A stretch of DNA of 33,424 nt from an uncultured Clostridia bacterium (GCA_947644325.1 CANRZD010000010.1:1-33424); one strand, 5' to 3'. Positions 7,478 through 17,434 are shown, counted from the stretch's first letter. Notes: generated by a model not told the origin, from the letters alone. Numbers and translations are program-made.

Positions 7478-8644
7478 ATGAAGTATGATTTCGAGACCCT
7501 TATCGACCGCTCAAACCACGGCTCCGGCAAGTGGTCGGCCATGCGGGAAAAGAACCCCGAGGTAAAGGAAGGCGTGGTGCCCTTCTCTGTGGCGGACATG
7601 GAGTTTAAGAACGCCCCGGAGATCGCCGAGGGCTTAAAGAAGTACATGGACACCCACATCCTGGGCTACACCGGCCCCACCCAGGAATACCTTGATACCG
7701 TGTGCCAGTGGATGAAGGACCAGCACGGCTGGGAGATAAAGCCAGAGGAGATCGTGTGCACCTGCGGCGTGGTGGCGGCGCTCTTTGTGGCGGTGCGGGC
7801 CTTCTGCCAGCCCGGGGACGGCGTCATCGTCATGCCCCCTGTGTACTACCCCTTCTACATGGCGGCGGAAAACGGCGGCTGCGAGATCACCCGCTGCCCG
7901 CTGATCTATAAGGACCATACATATTCTATGGACTTCGACCTTTTAGAGAAGCTTGCAAAAGACCCCAAAAACAAGATGCTCATCTTCTGCAGCCCCCACA
8001 ACCCCGTGGGCCGTGTGTGGACAAAAGAAGAACTCCGGCGCGTAGGGGAAATCTGCATCGAAAACGACGTGCGCATCATCAGCGACGAGATACACTTTGA
8101 CCTTATCATGCCCGGCCACAAGCACACGGTCTTTTCAAACGCCGGGGACTTCGGCGACAAGGTCATCGTCTGCACCGCCCCCAGCAAGACCTTTAACCTG
8201 GCTGCCATGCAGACCTCCAATATCATCATCCCCAATGAGCAGGACCGGGAGGCCTTTAAGAAAGAGCTGGGCCACGGGGGCCCCGGCGCCCTGGGCCTGG
8301 AGGCCTGCCGCATCGCCTACACCCAGTGCAAGCCCTGGATGGCTGAGGTGCTGGAAACCATCTGCGGCAACTACCGCTTCGCCGTGGATTTCTTAAAAGA
8401 GCGCCTGCCGGAGATCGTCCCCATAGAGCTGGAGGGTACGTATCTGCTGTGGCTTGACTGCACGGCCTTCGGCAAGACCGCCAAAGAGCTGGAGGACATC
8501 ATGGTGCAGAAGGGCCAGCTCTTCTTCGACGAGGGCTATATGTTCGGGCCCGAGGGCGAGGGCTTCGAGCGGGTGAACTTGGCCGTGCCCCAGTGGGTCT
8601 TGAAAGAGGGATTGGAGCGCATGGAAAAGGCCCTCCGTTCTTAA
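7478..8644 (+). CDS. MalY/PatB family PLP-dependent aminotransferase / cystathionine beta-lyase
   Basis: FSVADMEFKNAPEI, FCSPHNPVGRVWTKEEL, SDEIHFDLIMPGHKH, APSKTFNLAAMQTSN. Confidence 0.92.
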   Translation: MKYDFETLIDRSNHGSGKWSAMREKNPEVKEGVVPFSVADMEFKNAPEIAEGLKKYMDTHILGYTGPTQEYLDTVCQWMKDQHGWEIKPEEIVCTCGVVAALFVAVRAFCQPGDGVIVMPPVYYPFYMAAENGGCEITRCPLIYKDHTYSMDFDLLEKLAKDPKNKMLIFCSPHNPVGRVWTKEELRRVGEICIENDVRIISDEIHFDLIMPGHKHTVFSNAGDFGDKVIVCTAPSKTFNLAAMQTSNIIIPNEQDREAFKKELGHGGPGALGLEACRIAYTQCKPWMAEVLETICGNYRFAVDFLKERLPEIVPIELEGTYLLWLDCTAFGKTAKELEDIMVQKGQLFFDEGYMFGPEGEGFERVNLAVPQWVLKEGLERMEKALRS

Positions 8645-8657
8645 AAAAACAACAGCA

Positions 8658-8687
8658 AGGGGCCGGGAGACCGGCCCTTTTCTTTTT
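8658..8687 (+). terminator. Terminator between convergent aminotransferase and RNase H genes
   Basis: aaggggccgg-gaga-ccggcccttttcttttt hairpin and T tract. Confidence 0.8.
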
Positions 8688-8690
8688 GGC

Positions 8691-9293
8691 TTACTCCGCG
8701 AGCCCCAGGGCCTTCTTGGCTAAATAGTCGGCCCGGTCGTTATATTTGTCGCCAGAGTGGCCCTTCACCTTCACAAAGCGCAGGGAGAGCTTCTCCCCCG
8801 CCCGCCTGCAGGCCTGGGCGTAGGCCATGGTGCCGGGCTTATTGGCCTTCCACTGGCCCTGGGCCCACTTGGCCACGCCCTCGTAGTCGTGGTGGATTTC
8901 CAAAGCCGGGATGCCCTCTTTCAGGCAGTAGTCGATGACCGTCAGGGCCCCCATGATCTCCCCGGCCACGTTGTGCATAGCCGAGAGCTCTTTGTCGTCA
9001 AACTTCCGGGAGAACTCGATCTCCTCCCCCCGGTAGAACAGCACCGCCCCGCAGGAAAACGCCCCCCCGTAGAAGCTGCCGTCCACATAAGCTATGGCGG
9101 TGTCCTCCGGGGGCGTGTCCTCCCCGGCGGGCGCGCCGCCTGTGAGAAAGGCCTCCGCCTCTGGCAAGTCGGCAAAGCCCTTGTACGCCACCCCCGGCAC
9201 CCCGATGACCTGCCGCCTGCACTGGTCCCAGGAGGTGTAGATCTTGTCCCCCTCCCGGCCGCCCACCACGGCGTAGTACTTCTTTTTCGACAT
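8691..9293 (-). CDS. Ribonuclease H with N-terminal viroplasmin (hybrid-binding) domain
   Basis: N-term KKYYAVVGGREGDKIYTSWDQCRRQVIGVPGVAYKGF; RNase H core AYVDGSF, ELSAMHNVAGEIMGA, VKGHSGDKYNDRADYLAKKAL. Confidence 0.92.
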   Translation of the reverse strand: MSKKKYYAVVGGREGDKIYTSWDQCRRQVIGVPGVAYKGFADLPEAEAFLTGGAPAGEDTPPEDTAIAYVDGSFYGGAFSCGAVLFYRGEEIEFSRKFDDKELSAMHNVAGEIMGALTVIDYCLKEGIPALEIHHDYEGVAKWAQGQWKANKPGTMAYAQACRRAGEKLSLRFVKVKGHSGDKYNDRADYLAKKALGLAE

Positions 9294-9331
9294 TTTTCCC
9301 CTTCTTTCCTTCTTTTTTCACAAAGTTTTTG

Positions 9332-9361
9332 TTGACCCCAGGGGGATATCTCCTGTACAAT
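9332..9361 (+). promoter_or_regulatory. Promoter for the lipoprotein gene
   Basis: TTGACC (9332-9337), 18-bp spacer, TACAAT (9356-9361). Confidence 0.55.
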
Positions 9362-9403
9362 AAGAATAGATTGATTTAGACCCCAGGGAAGGAGGCCCGG
9401 CCC

Positions 9404-10393
9404 ATGAGACGCAAACGCACGGCCCTGTGGCCGGCGCTCATCCTGTGCCTGCTGCTCACCGGCTGCGGGGTCTTTCCCGACCCCCTCTCCCTGCTGCCCT
9501 GGGGGGAACCCCAGGAGGAACCCCCGGAGCCCCAGCTGCTTTTGGGCCCGGGCCTGGAGGAAGAAGGCCTGCCCGGGGCCGAGTGGAGCGTCTTCGCCAT
9601 GATGCGCCGCCCCGGCGGGGAAGCGCCCCAGGAGGACGGGGCCTTTACGGCCTATGTGCCCAGCCGCACGCCCATTTTCGACGCCCCCTACGGGGAAACG
9701 CGCCCCGGGGAGACTGTGGCCGGGGGCACCTTCCTGCGGGTAGAGCCGGGGGAGGGCCTCCTGTGGTTCGCCTACGGCGGCGGCTGGCTCTACGGGGAGG
9801 ACCTGTACCCCGTCATAAACGGGGCCCCCGGGGACCGGAGCATAAGCGAGACTCTCATTGAGGAGCGCTTTCTGCGGCTGGAGAGGAAGCTGCCCGAGGG
9901 CTCTTACTGGAACCACTACGGCAGAGAGCTGCCCCAGGGGGTGGAGTCCCCCTTCTCTGTGACCCAAACCCCCTGTGAGCACATGCGGTTTGACCAGCTG
10001 TACTGCAACCAGTATAACGGCCGCACCCTGGCGTATTTCCCGGAATTCCCCCGGCTGTGCCAGTGCCTGGGGTACGCAAGTCTTCTCAGCGACCAGCTTT
10101 TCGGGGAGGACGCGCCCCTGTATCTTCTGCCCGAAGACGCCCCCCTGCGCCCCGGCGACCACCTGCGGCTGAGAGAGTACGAGCACTCCGTAGTGGTGCG
10201 GGAGGTGACGGAGGAGGGCCTGCGCCTGGCCGAAGTGAACGCCGGGTACGAAGACTGCCTTATTTCCTGGCAGCGCGCCTTCACCTGGCAGGAGTGGCGG
10301 GACCTCTACGGCTGGGACGTGGAGGCAGCCCTGACCCGCTACCCCCTTCTCCCCACGGAAAACGGCTGGGCCCCCTTAGACCCGCAGCCGTAG
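9404..10393 (+). CDS. Lipoprotein with SH3-like segment and CHAP/papain-fold-like C-terminal domain
   Basis: Signal peptide and lipobox LLTGC; mid SH3-like region; C-terminal CQCLGYASLL ... YEHSVVVREVTEEGLRLAEVNAGY, Cys-His-Asn spacing like CHAP amidases. Confidence 0.6.
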   Translation: MRRKRTALWPALILCLLLTGCGVFPDPLSLLPWGEPQEEPPEPQLLLGPGLEEEGLPGAEWSVFAMMRRPGGEAPQEDGAFTAYVPSRTPIFDAPYGETRPGETVAGGTFLRVEPGEGLLWFAYGGGWLYGEDLYPVINGAPGDRSISETLIEERFLRLERKLPEGSYWNHYGRELPQGVESPFSVTQTPCEHMRFDQLYCNQYNGRTLAYFPEFPRLCQCLGYASLLSDQLFGEDAPLYLLPEDAPLRPGDHLRLREYEHSVVVREVTEEGLRLAEVNAGYEDCLISWQRAFTWQEWRDLYGWDVEAALTRYPLLPTENGWAPLDPQP

Positions 10394-11698
10394 CCCCTTG
10401 GGGTAGCGGTTTTTGAGCCGCCCCCCCGCCGCCTTGCCAAAGCCCGTAACGACCCCGTTCACACACACGGCCGTGTAGCCCCGGCCCTCCCAGGCAATCT
10501 CCTCCCCCCGCAGAAAGCCCAGCAGCTCCGGGCTCTCCGGGGGGAAATCTGCGGCCCCCAGGCACGCCCCCTTTTCCCGGGCCATAAAGGCCCCGTGGGC
10601 GGGCTCCAGGCGTTTGCCCTTTCGCTCGGCCAGCTGGGCCCCGGCCCGCAGCACGTGCAGGCCCGTAAAGTCCGGCAGGCCCTCCGGCAGCAGCAGCACC
10701 TTGTCCCCGAAGATGCCAACAGGGCCCATCTCCCCGGTGAAAAGCTCCGCAAAAAGGCTCTCCGCCTCCCGCCGGGCCGGGCCCCCGGCCGCCCCCGCAA
10801 AGGGGGCTTTTTCGCGCTTTTCTTCCCCTTTTCGCCGGAAACGGGCCACAAAATGCCCCTCTCCCCCGTCCATGGGGAAGATGCGCCGGGCGGGGCTCCC
10901 GTCTAAGGCCGGGCGGCCGAAGGGGACGGGGATGGGCTCGAAGGAAAACTCCGGGTGGGCCCGCAGGAAGCTTTCGCACACGCCCTCGTTCTCCTCATAA
11001 GAGAAGGTGCAGGTGGAGTACACCAGCACCCCGCCCCCCTTCACCGCCTGGGCCGCGCAGTCGAGAATGAGCCCCTGGCGCTGGGCGCAGGCCGCCACAT
11101 GCTCCGCTGACCACTCCCCTATGGCCCCCGGGTCCCGGCGGAACATCCCCTCCCCCGAGCAGGGGGCGTCCACCAGCACCCGGTCGAACCACCCCTCAAA
11201 GGCCCCGCACAGCCGCCCGGGGCTCTCGCAGGAGACCACCGCGTTCTGGGCCCCCAGGCGCTCGAGATTAGAGAGCAAAGCCCCCGTGCGGCCCCGCACC
11301 ACCTCGTTTGCCCACAAGAGCCCCCGGCCCTGTAAAAGCCCCGCGATCTGCGTGGCCTTGCCCCCCGGGGCCGCGCACAGGTCTAAAATCCGCTCCCCGG
11401 GCAGCGGCCCCAGGGCCGTCACCGCCGAAGCGGCCGAGGGCTCCTGGGAATAGAACATCCCCGCGTGGTGGGCGGGCAGGGCCCCCACCTTCTCCCCGCC
11501 CCCGTAAAAGCACAGGGGCGAAAAGGGCGTTTCCGTCAAAGGGAAGGGAAGGCTCTCACGCAGAGTATCCTCCGTGCATTTCAAGGGGTTCAGCCGCACC
11601 CCGCGAAAGGGCGGCTCCGTAAACCCTTCTGAAAAGGCCCCCCACTGTGCCCCCAGCATTTCCTTCATCCTCGCGCAAAATCTCTCCGGCAGCTCCAT
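10376..11698 (-). CDS. NOL1/NOP2/Sun (RsmB/RsmF) family rRNA cytosine-C5 methyltransferase
   Basis: LDLCAAPGGKATQIA, VDAPCSGEGMFRRDPGA, VYSTCTFSYEENEGV. Confidence 0.93.
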   Translation of the reverse strand: MELPERFCARMKEMLGAQWGAFSEGFTEPPFRGVRLNPLKCTEDTLRESLPFPLTETPFSPLCFYGGGEKVGALPAHHAGMFYSQEPSAASAVTALGPLPGERILDLCAAPGGKATQIAGLLQGRGLLWANEVVRGRTGALLSNLERLGAQNAVVSCESPGRLCGAFEGWFDRVLVDAPCSGEGMFRRDPGAIGEWSAEHVAACAQRQGLILDCAAQAVKGGGVLVYSTCTFSYEENEGVCESFLRAHPEFSFEPIPVPFGRPALDGSPARRIFPMDGGEGHFVARFRRKGEEKREKAPFAGAAGGPARREAESLFAELFTGEMGPVGIFGDKVLLLPEGLPDFTGLHVLRAGAQLAERKGKRLEPAHGAFMAREKGACLGAADFPPESPELLGFLRGEEIAWEGRGYTAVCVNGVVTGFGKAAGGRLKNRYPKGLRLRV

Positions 11699-11737
11699 AG
11701 GGGCCTCCTTTTTTCTAAAAAATTCCAGCGGGCATGT

Positions 11738-11766
11738 GCATATTGCCCGGCTTCCTGCCCACAATA
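11738..11766 (+). promoter_or_regulatory. Candidate forespore sigma (F/G-like) promoter for the N/Q-rich gene
   Basis: GCATA (11738-11742), 17-bp spacer, CACAATA (11760-11766); one mismatch from a GHATR-N17-CATNHTA type consensus. Confidence 0.35.
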
Positions 11767-11823
11767 AGCAATGGAAAAACGCCGCGTCTCAGGCGTTTTA
11801 TCAAAAGAAAGAGGGTAAAAAGC

Positions 11824-11976
11824 ATGAGCAACCAGAACCAGAACAATCAGAACAACAGCCAGAACAAGAGCCAGAATAAGCAGAACCAGAATAGCCAGAA
11901 CAACAAAAACCAGCAGAATCAGCAGAGCAAGAACCAGCAGGGCCAGAACAAGTACAGCCAGAACGACTACGAGTAA
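11824..11976 (+). CDS. 50-aa Asn/Gln-rich low-complexity protein, possibly spore-associated
   Basis: MSNQNQNNQNNSQNKSQNKQNQNSQNNKNQQNQQSKNQQGQNKYSQNDYE; AGAGGG RBS; terminator immediately downstream. Confidence 0.75.
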   Translation: MSNQNQNNQNNSQNKSQNKQNQNSQNNKNQQNQQSKNQQGQNKYSQNDYE

Positions 11977-11994
11977 AGGCCCCGGCCGGAAAGG

Positions 11995-12026
11995 CCCGAT
12001 AAGCGTTTCGCTTATCGGGTTTTTTC
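11995..12026 (+). terminator. Terminator of the N/Q-rich gene, overlapping the yitT-like 3' end
   Basis: cccgataagcg-ttt-cgcttatcggg followed by ttttttc. Confidence 0.88.
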
Positions 12027-12932
12027 GTCTTTTACTTTCTGTATCAGCTCTTTTAAGGGCTTGTCATCGCTGTGCATGGAGCGGAAGCCCTCTCCCGTCA
12101 CCTGCCCCGCGTCGCCTACGATGACGAAGGCGTCCTTGTCCACCTCTTTGATGATGCTCTGCACCTGGAACACCTCGAACCGCCTGACTACGCACAGCAG
12201 GGTCCTGCCCGCCTCCCCGGTGTAGCCGCCCTGGGAGTTGAGGTACGTGACGCCCCGGTCCAGCTCCTTCATGATGCGCCCGCCCATTTCCTCAGCCTTT
12301 GCGGTCATGATGAGGAACATCTTCCCGGTGCCCGCGTCGGTGCCGTAGAGGATGGAATCGATAAGGCTCGTTGAAACGAAGATGACGATGCAGGCGTACA
12401 TGGCGTTTTCCACGCTGCCGTACACAAAGGCCGAGGTGAGCACCACCAGGCCGTCCACGGCCATCATCAGCTTCCCCATAGAGAACTGCGGCATATGCCT
12501 GCCCAGAAGCCGCGCCACCATGTCCGTGCCCCCTGTGGTGGCGCCCCGTATGAAGGTAAGGGACAGCCCCACGCCCTCGCACACCCCGGCGAAGACCGCC
12601 ACCAAAATGGGGTCGCCCCGGTAGGCGGGGAGGAACCGGGCGAACAGGTCGATCATCACCGAAGAAAGCACGATGGCCGCCATGGTCTTCACCACCAGCT
12701 TGTAGCCGATCTCCACCATGGCCCAGATGACGATGGGCACGTTTATCAGCAGCACCACCAGGCCTATGGGCGTGCCGAACACGTACTGCAGCATGGTGGC
12801 GATGCCCGTGACGCCCCCGGCGGCGATGTTGTTGGGGGCGGTGAACACGTTGACGCACACGGCGTAGGCCATGGCCCCCAACGTCATAAATAGAAAATCC
12901 AAAATAAAATCTTTCACAATACCCTTTCTCAC
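12012..12932 (-). CDS. YitT family membrane protein (DUF161/DUF2179)
   Basis: MTLGAMAYAVCVNVFTAPNNIAAGGVTGIATMLQYVFGTPIGLVVLLINVPI; C-terminal DUF2179-like part (VVRRFEVFQVQSIIKEVDKDAFVIVGDAGQVTGEGF). Confidence 0.92.
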   Translation of the reverse strand: MRKGIVKDFILDFLFMTLGAMAYAVCVNVFTAPNNIAAGGVTGIATMLQYVFGTPIGLVVLLINVPIVIWAMVEIGYKLVVKTMAAIVLSSVMIDLFARFLPAYRGDPILVAVFAGVCEGVGLSLTFIRGATTGGTDMVARLLGRHMPQFSMGKLMMAVDGLVVLTSAFVYGSVENAMYACIVIFVSTSLIDSILYGTDAGTGKMFLIMTAKAEEMGGRIMKELDRGVTYLNSQGGYTGEAGRTLLCVVRRFEVFQVQSIIKEVDKDAFVIVGDAGQVTGEGFRSMHSDDKPLKELIQKVKDEKTR

Positions 12933-12959
12933 AACGTCCCTCCTATGCCAGTTCGCGGT

Positions 12960-13003
12960 CCAGGGGCGTTTGGCCCCTGGCGGGGTTTGGGGCAGCGCCC
13001 CAA
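12960..13003. repeat. Double-hairpin GC-rich palindromic intergenic element (REP-like)
   Basis: ccaggggc-gtttg-gcccctgg (12960-12980) followed by ttggggc-agc-gccccaa (12987-13003), between mrnC and the yitT-like gene. Confidence 0.5.
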
Positions 13004-13007
13004 GGTC

Positions 13008-13439
13008 TTACTGCGGCAGGTTCGACAGGGCGAAGGACTCGTCCTCCTGCCGTTTGGCGGATTCCATGGCCAGGGCGAAAAGCTGCCCCAGCCGGGTGCC
13101 CTGGTCCTCTAAAAACAGGTAGCCGAAAAGGGCCTCCAGGGCGGTGGCGGCGTGGTAGTCCCCCACAGAGGCGCTTTTGGGGATGTGCCCCACGTGGGCA
13201 TTGCGGCCCCGCATGGCCACCTCCTTCTCCGTTTCAGATAGGAAGGGCCAGATGAACACCAGGGCCTTTGCCTGGGTCTGGCAGCGCACCAGCTCTATCT
13301 TCCGGCGGTTTAAGGAGCGCACCGGGCAGTTGCCCTCACTCACCAGGTAGTTTCGCACCAAAAGCTCGTACACCGCGTCCCCCATGAAGGCCAGGGTCAG
13401 GGGGCTGTAGCTTTTGGCCGGTATGGCGTTTTTTTCCAT
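13008..13439 (-). CDS. mrnC: Mini-ribonuclease 3
   Basis: LTLAFMGDAVYELLVRNYLV, RGRNAH, ATALEALFGYLFL; directly downstream of obgE. Confidence 0.92.
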   Translation of the reverse strand: MEKNAIPAKSYSPLTLAFMGDAVYELLVRNYLVSEGNCPVRSLNRRKIELVRCQTQAKALVFIWPFLSETEKEVAMRGRNAHVGHIPKSASVGDYHAATALEALFGYLFLEDQGTRLGQLFALAMESAKRQEDESFALSNLPQ

Positions 13440-13451
13440 GGGTCCCACCAC

Positions 13452-14789
<1,338 letters not shown>

Positions 14790-14801
14790 TTATTCCCGCT
14801 C

Positions 14802-15080
14802 TTACTCGGCGTACACGCTGACCTTCTTGCGGTCGGCGCCCATGCGCTCGAAGCGCACCCGGCCGTCCACCTTGGCGAACAGGGTGTCGTCCGAGCCCCG
14901 GCCCACGTTCTCACCGGGATGGATCTTGGTGCCGCGCTGCTTCACGAGGATGTTCCCCGCCAGCACGAACTGCCCGTCGGCGCGCTTTACGCCCAGGCGC
15001 TTGGATTCGGAATCGCGGCCGTTCTTGGTGGAGCCCATGCCCTTTTTGTGGGCAAAGAGCTGGATGTCTATTCTCAGCAT
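14802..15080 (-). CDS. rpmA: 50S ribosomal protein L27
   Basis: [37 protein letters not shown]... with the Firmicutes-type N-terminal extension. Confidence 0.98.
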   Translation of the reverse strand: MLRIDIQLFAHKKGMGSTKNGRDSESKRLGVKRADGQFVLAGNILVKQRGTKIHPGENVGRGSDDTLFAKVDGRVRFERMGADRKKVSVYAE

Positions 15081-15083
15081 ACT

Positions 15084-15413
15084 CTAGCCTTCCCTTCTTT
15101 GAAAAGTTACTTTTACCGCCTGCGGGTACTGCTCCGCAAGCCCCGATAAATGGGCCCTGAGCCCGGCAAAGAGCGCCCGGCACATGGGCTCGTCCCGCCC
15201 GTATATGAGCAGGCACATCTCCCCCTCCCCCGCTTCCAGGGTCCGGGGCGTGACACGCAGGACATCCGTAATGGTGTTTGCCACCAGATACGCAGCGCTT
15301 GACACCGCCGCGCAGACGATATCCTGCCCCGCCTCCCCGCAGCCCGCGTGCCCCGAGATGTGAAACCCCAGGACCGCCCCGCCGGGAGCCGTCAAAAAGC
15401 AAGCGGCGACCAC
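15084..15413 (-). CDS. prp: Ribosomal-processing cysteine protease Prp
   Basis: GFHISGHAGCGEAGQDIVCAAVSSAAYLVANTI, Prp His/Cys catalytic signature; between rplU and rpmA. Confidence 0.93.
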   Translation of the reverse strand: MVAACFLTAPGGAVLGFHISGHAGCGEAGQDIVCAAVSSAAYLVANTITDVLRVTPRTLEAGEGEMCLLIYGRDEPMCRALFAGLRAHLSGLAEQYPQAVKVTFQRREG

Positions 15414-15719
15414 TTAGCCGATCTCTTCGATCTGCACCTTGGTGTAGGGCTGGCGGTGGCCCAGCTTGCGCTTGGAATTCTTCTTGGGCTTATAGGTGAA
15501 CACGGTGATCTTCTTGGCCTTGCCGGACTTTATGACCTTAGCCGTGACGGTGACGCCCTCTACATAAGGGGCCCCCACCTTGGTCTCGCCCTCGCCGAAC
15601 AGGGCCTGTACGGGGAAGGTAACGGTGTCGCCGTCTGCGGCCTCGAGCTTCTCAATGTAAAGCTCGTCGCCCTTTTGCACCTTGTACTGCTTCCCGCCGG
15701 TCTCCATAACTGCAAACAT
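15414..15719 (-). CDS. rplU: 50S ribosomal protein L21
   Basis: [35 protein letters not shown] ... [14 protein letters not shown]. Confidence 0.98.
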   Translation of the reverse strand: MFAVMETGGKQYKVQKGDELYIEKLEAADGDTVTFPVQALFGEGETKVGAPYVEGVTVTAKVIKSGKAKKITVFTYKPKKNSKRKLGHRQPYTKVQIEEIG

Positions 15720-15794
15720 CCTTTTTCCTGCCTTTACTGTAGTCTCGCTATTGTCAGGCGGGCGCGTGCCTCTTAAATGCCCGCAATAAGCGGC
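15720..15794 (-). promoter_or_regulatory. Structured rplU 5' leader (candidate L21 leader)
   Basis: 75-nt leader between promoter and ATG; long stem CGCTTATTGCGGGC...GCCCGC-CTGA-CAATAGCG (15746-15792 on the + strand). Confidence 0.5.
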
Positions 15795-15800
15795 TTATAC

Positions 15801-15829
15801 ACTATACCATATGTTGGGGCCAAAGTCAA
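15801..15829 (-). promoter_or_regulatory. Sigma-A promoter for the rplU operon
   Basis: Minus strand TTGACT (15829-15824), 17-bp spacer, TATAGT (15806-15801). Confidence 0.7.
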
Positions 15830-15836
15830 GGGGGAA

Positions 15837-16037
15837 CTACTTCTTTTCTTTCTTCTTTGCCGCCTCCCAGGTCAAAAGCACCTTCACGTCCTCGTCCCCC
15901 TCTATGGCGTGAATGACCTCCGCCCGCCGAAGGAGCGACAAAGCGAGGCTCAGCGCCAAATTGATGCATGTCACGACGGCCAGGAAGATCTTCCCTTTGG
16001 TGGAGGGCCTGCGCCTTGCGCCGTTTTTCTTTTTCAT
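15837..16037 (-). CDS. Small membrane protein of unknown function (66 aa)
   Basis: MKKKNGARRRPSTKGKIFLAVVTCINLALSLALSLL..., overlaps the pyrI stop by 4 nt in an apparent operon. Confidence 0.55.
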   Translation of the reverse strand: MKKKNGARRRPSTKGKIFLAVVTCINLALSLALSLLRRAEVIHAIEGDEDVKVLLTWEAAKKKEKK

Positions 16038-16453
16038 TTTTTATACTCCTGTTCGCAGTACCGGCAGCGGTAGCGGTGGGCCTTTTCGTCGCAGAGGTAG
16101 AACACCTGGTCCACGTTCTCCACACTGGTGATGCACCGGGGGTTTTTGCATTTTACGATGTTCACAAGCTTCTTTGGCAGATGGGGCCGTTTCTTTTCCG
16201 CGAGCTTCCCGTCCCGTATAATGCACACGGTGGCGTGGTCGTCGATAAAGCCCAGCACGTCCAGGTCGATATCCGTTACGCCCTCTATCTTGATGATGTC
16301 CTTTTTGCCGTACTTCTCGCTCCTGGCGTTCTTGATGATGGCCACGCAGGTGTCCAACGCCTGCAGCTCTAAGAGGTCATACACCCGCATGCCCCGGCCG
16401 GCGGTGATGTGGTCGATGACGATGCCGTTTTCTATACTGTCTATGTTCAGCAC
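16034..16453 (-). CDS. pyrI: Aspartate carbamoyltransferase regulatory subunit
   Basis: MLNIDSIENGIVIDHITAGRGMRVYDLL; C-terminal zinc motif CKNPRCIT...YRCRYCEQ. Confidence 0.95.
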   Translation of the reverse strand: MLNIDSIENGIVIDHITAGRGMRVYDLLELQALDTCVAIIKNARSEKYGKKDIIKIEGVTDIDLDVLGFIDDHATVCIIRDGKLAEKKRPHLPKKLVNIVKCKNPRCITSVENVDQVFYLCDEKAHRYRCRYCEQEYKK

Positions 16454-16456
16454 AAA

Positions 16457-17398
16457 TTATGCCCCCTCTCCACTGAGAATGCCCTTTTCCAGGCCCAAAA
16501 GCGTGAGGATCAGCGCCATGCGCACAAAGACGCCGCCCCTTGCCTGCTCAAAGTACACGGCCCTGGGGTCCCCGTCCACCTCCGGGGCAATCTCATTGAC
16601 CCGGGGCAGGGGGTGCAAAATCGAAAGGTCTTTTTTGGCGGCCCGCAGCTTGTCCTTTGTGAGGATGTAGGAGTCTTTCAAGCGCACATAGTCTTCCTCG
16701 TTAAAGAAGCGCTCCCGCTGCACACGGGTCATGTAGAGGATGTCAAGCTCCGGCATCACGTCCTCCATGGCCCGCACTTCCTCCCACTGGTGGCCAGAGG
16801 GCATCACCACTTCCTTTAAGATGTAGCTTGGCACCCGCAGCTCCTCTGGGGAGATGAAATAAAAGCGCACGTTTTCATACCGCACCAAGGATTTTATAAG
16901 GGAGTGCACTGTGCGGCCGAATTTCAGGTCTCCGCACAGGCCGATGGTCACGCCGTCTACCTTCCCCCTTCTGCGGCGGATGGTAAAGAGGTCTGTGAGC
17001 GTCTGGGTGGGGTGCTGGTGGCCGCCGTCCCCGGCGTTTATCACCGGGATGCGGCTGTACTGGGAGGCTACAAAAGGCGCGCCCTCTTTGAAGTGCCGCA
17101 TGGCCGCGATGTCCGCGTAGCCCGACACCATGCGGATGGTATCGGCCACGCTCTCACCCTTTGTGGCGGAGCTGCTGCCCGCGTCGGAAAACCCCAGCAC
17201 CTGGCCCCCCAGGCGCAGCATGGCCGACTCGAAGCTCAGGCGGGTGCGGGTGCTGGGCTCGAAAAACAGGGTGCCCAGTATCTTCCCGTCGCACCGGTGG
17301 GCGTACTTCTGGGGGGATTCCAGTATCTTCTCCCCCAGCCCCAAAAGGCGGTCCGTTTCCTGCCTGGTAAAGTCCAGAGGGTCGATCAAATGCCGCAT
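16457..17398 (-). CDS. pyrB: Aspartate carbamoyltransferase catalytic subunit
   Basis: [45 protein letters not shown]. Confidence 0.97.
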   Translation of the reverse strand: MRHLIDPLDFTRQETDRLLGLGEKILESPQKYAHRCDGKILGTLFFEPSTRTRLSFESAMLRLGGQVLGFSDAGSSSATKGESVADTIRMVSGYADIAAMRHFKEGAPFVASQYSRIPVINAGDGGHQHPTQTLTDLFTIRRRRGKVDGVTIGLCGDLKFGRTVHSLIKSLVRYENVRFYFISPEELRVPSYILKEVVMPSGHQWEEVRAMEDVMPELDILYMTRVQRERFFNEEDYVRLKDSYILTKDKLRAAKKDLSILHPLPRVNEIAPEVDGDPRAVYFEQARGGVFVRMALILTLLGLEKGILSGEGA

Positions 17399-17434
17399 CT
17401 TTCCACCATTCCTTTCCTGTTTTCTCTGCCGTCT

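Noticed and set aside
9334-9388. Direct repeat gaccccaggg (9334-9343 and 9379-9388) around the lipoprotein promoter
   Set aside because: Only 10 bp, GC-rich, and one copy is close to the RBS; chance is plausible without comparative data.
9092-10186. Minus-strand ORF (364 aa) spanning the lipoprotein and RNase H genes
   Set aside because: Overlaps recognised genes on both sides; composition typical of a GC-rich antisense frame.
11824-11976. Possible CRISPR-like or short tandem repeat (cagaac/cagaat/aaccag units)
   Set aside because: Irregular codon-level repetition within a reading frame with RBS and terminator; no spacer structure.
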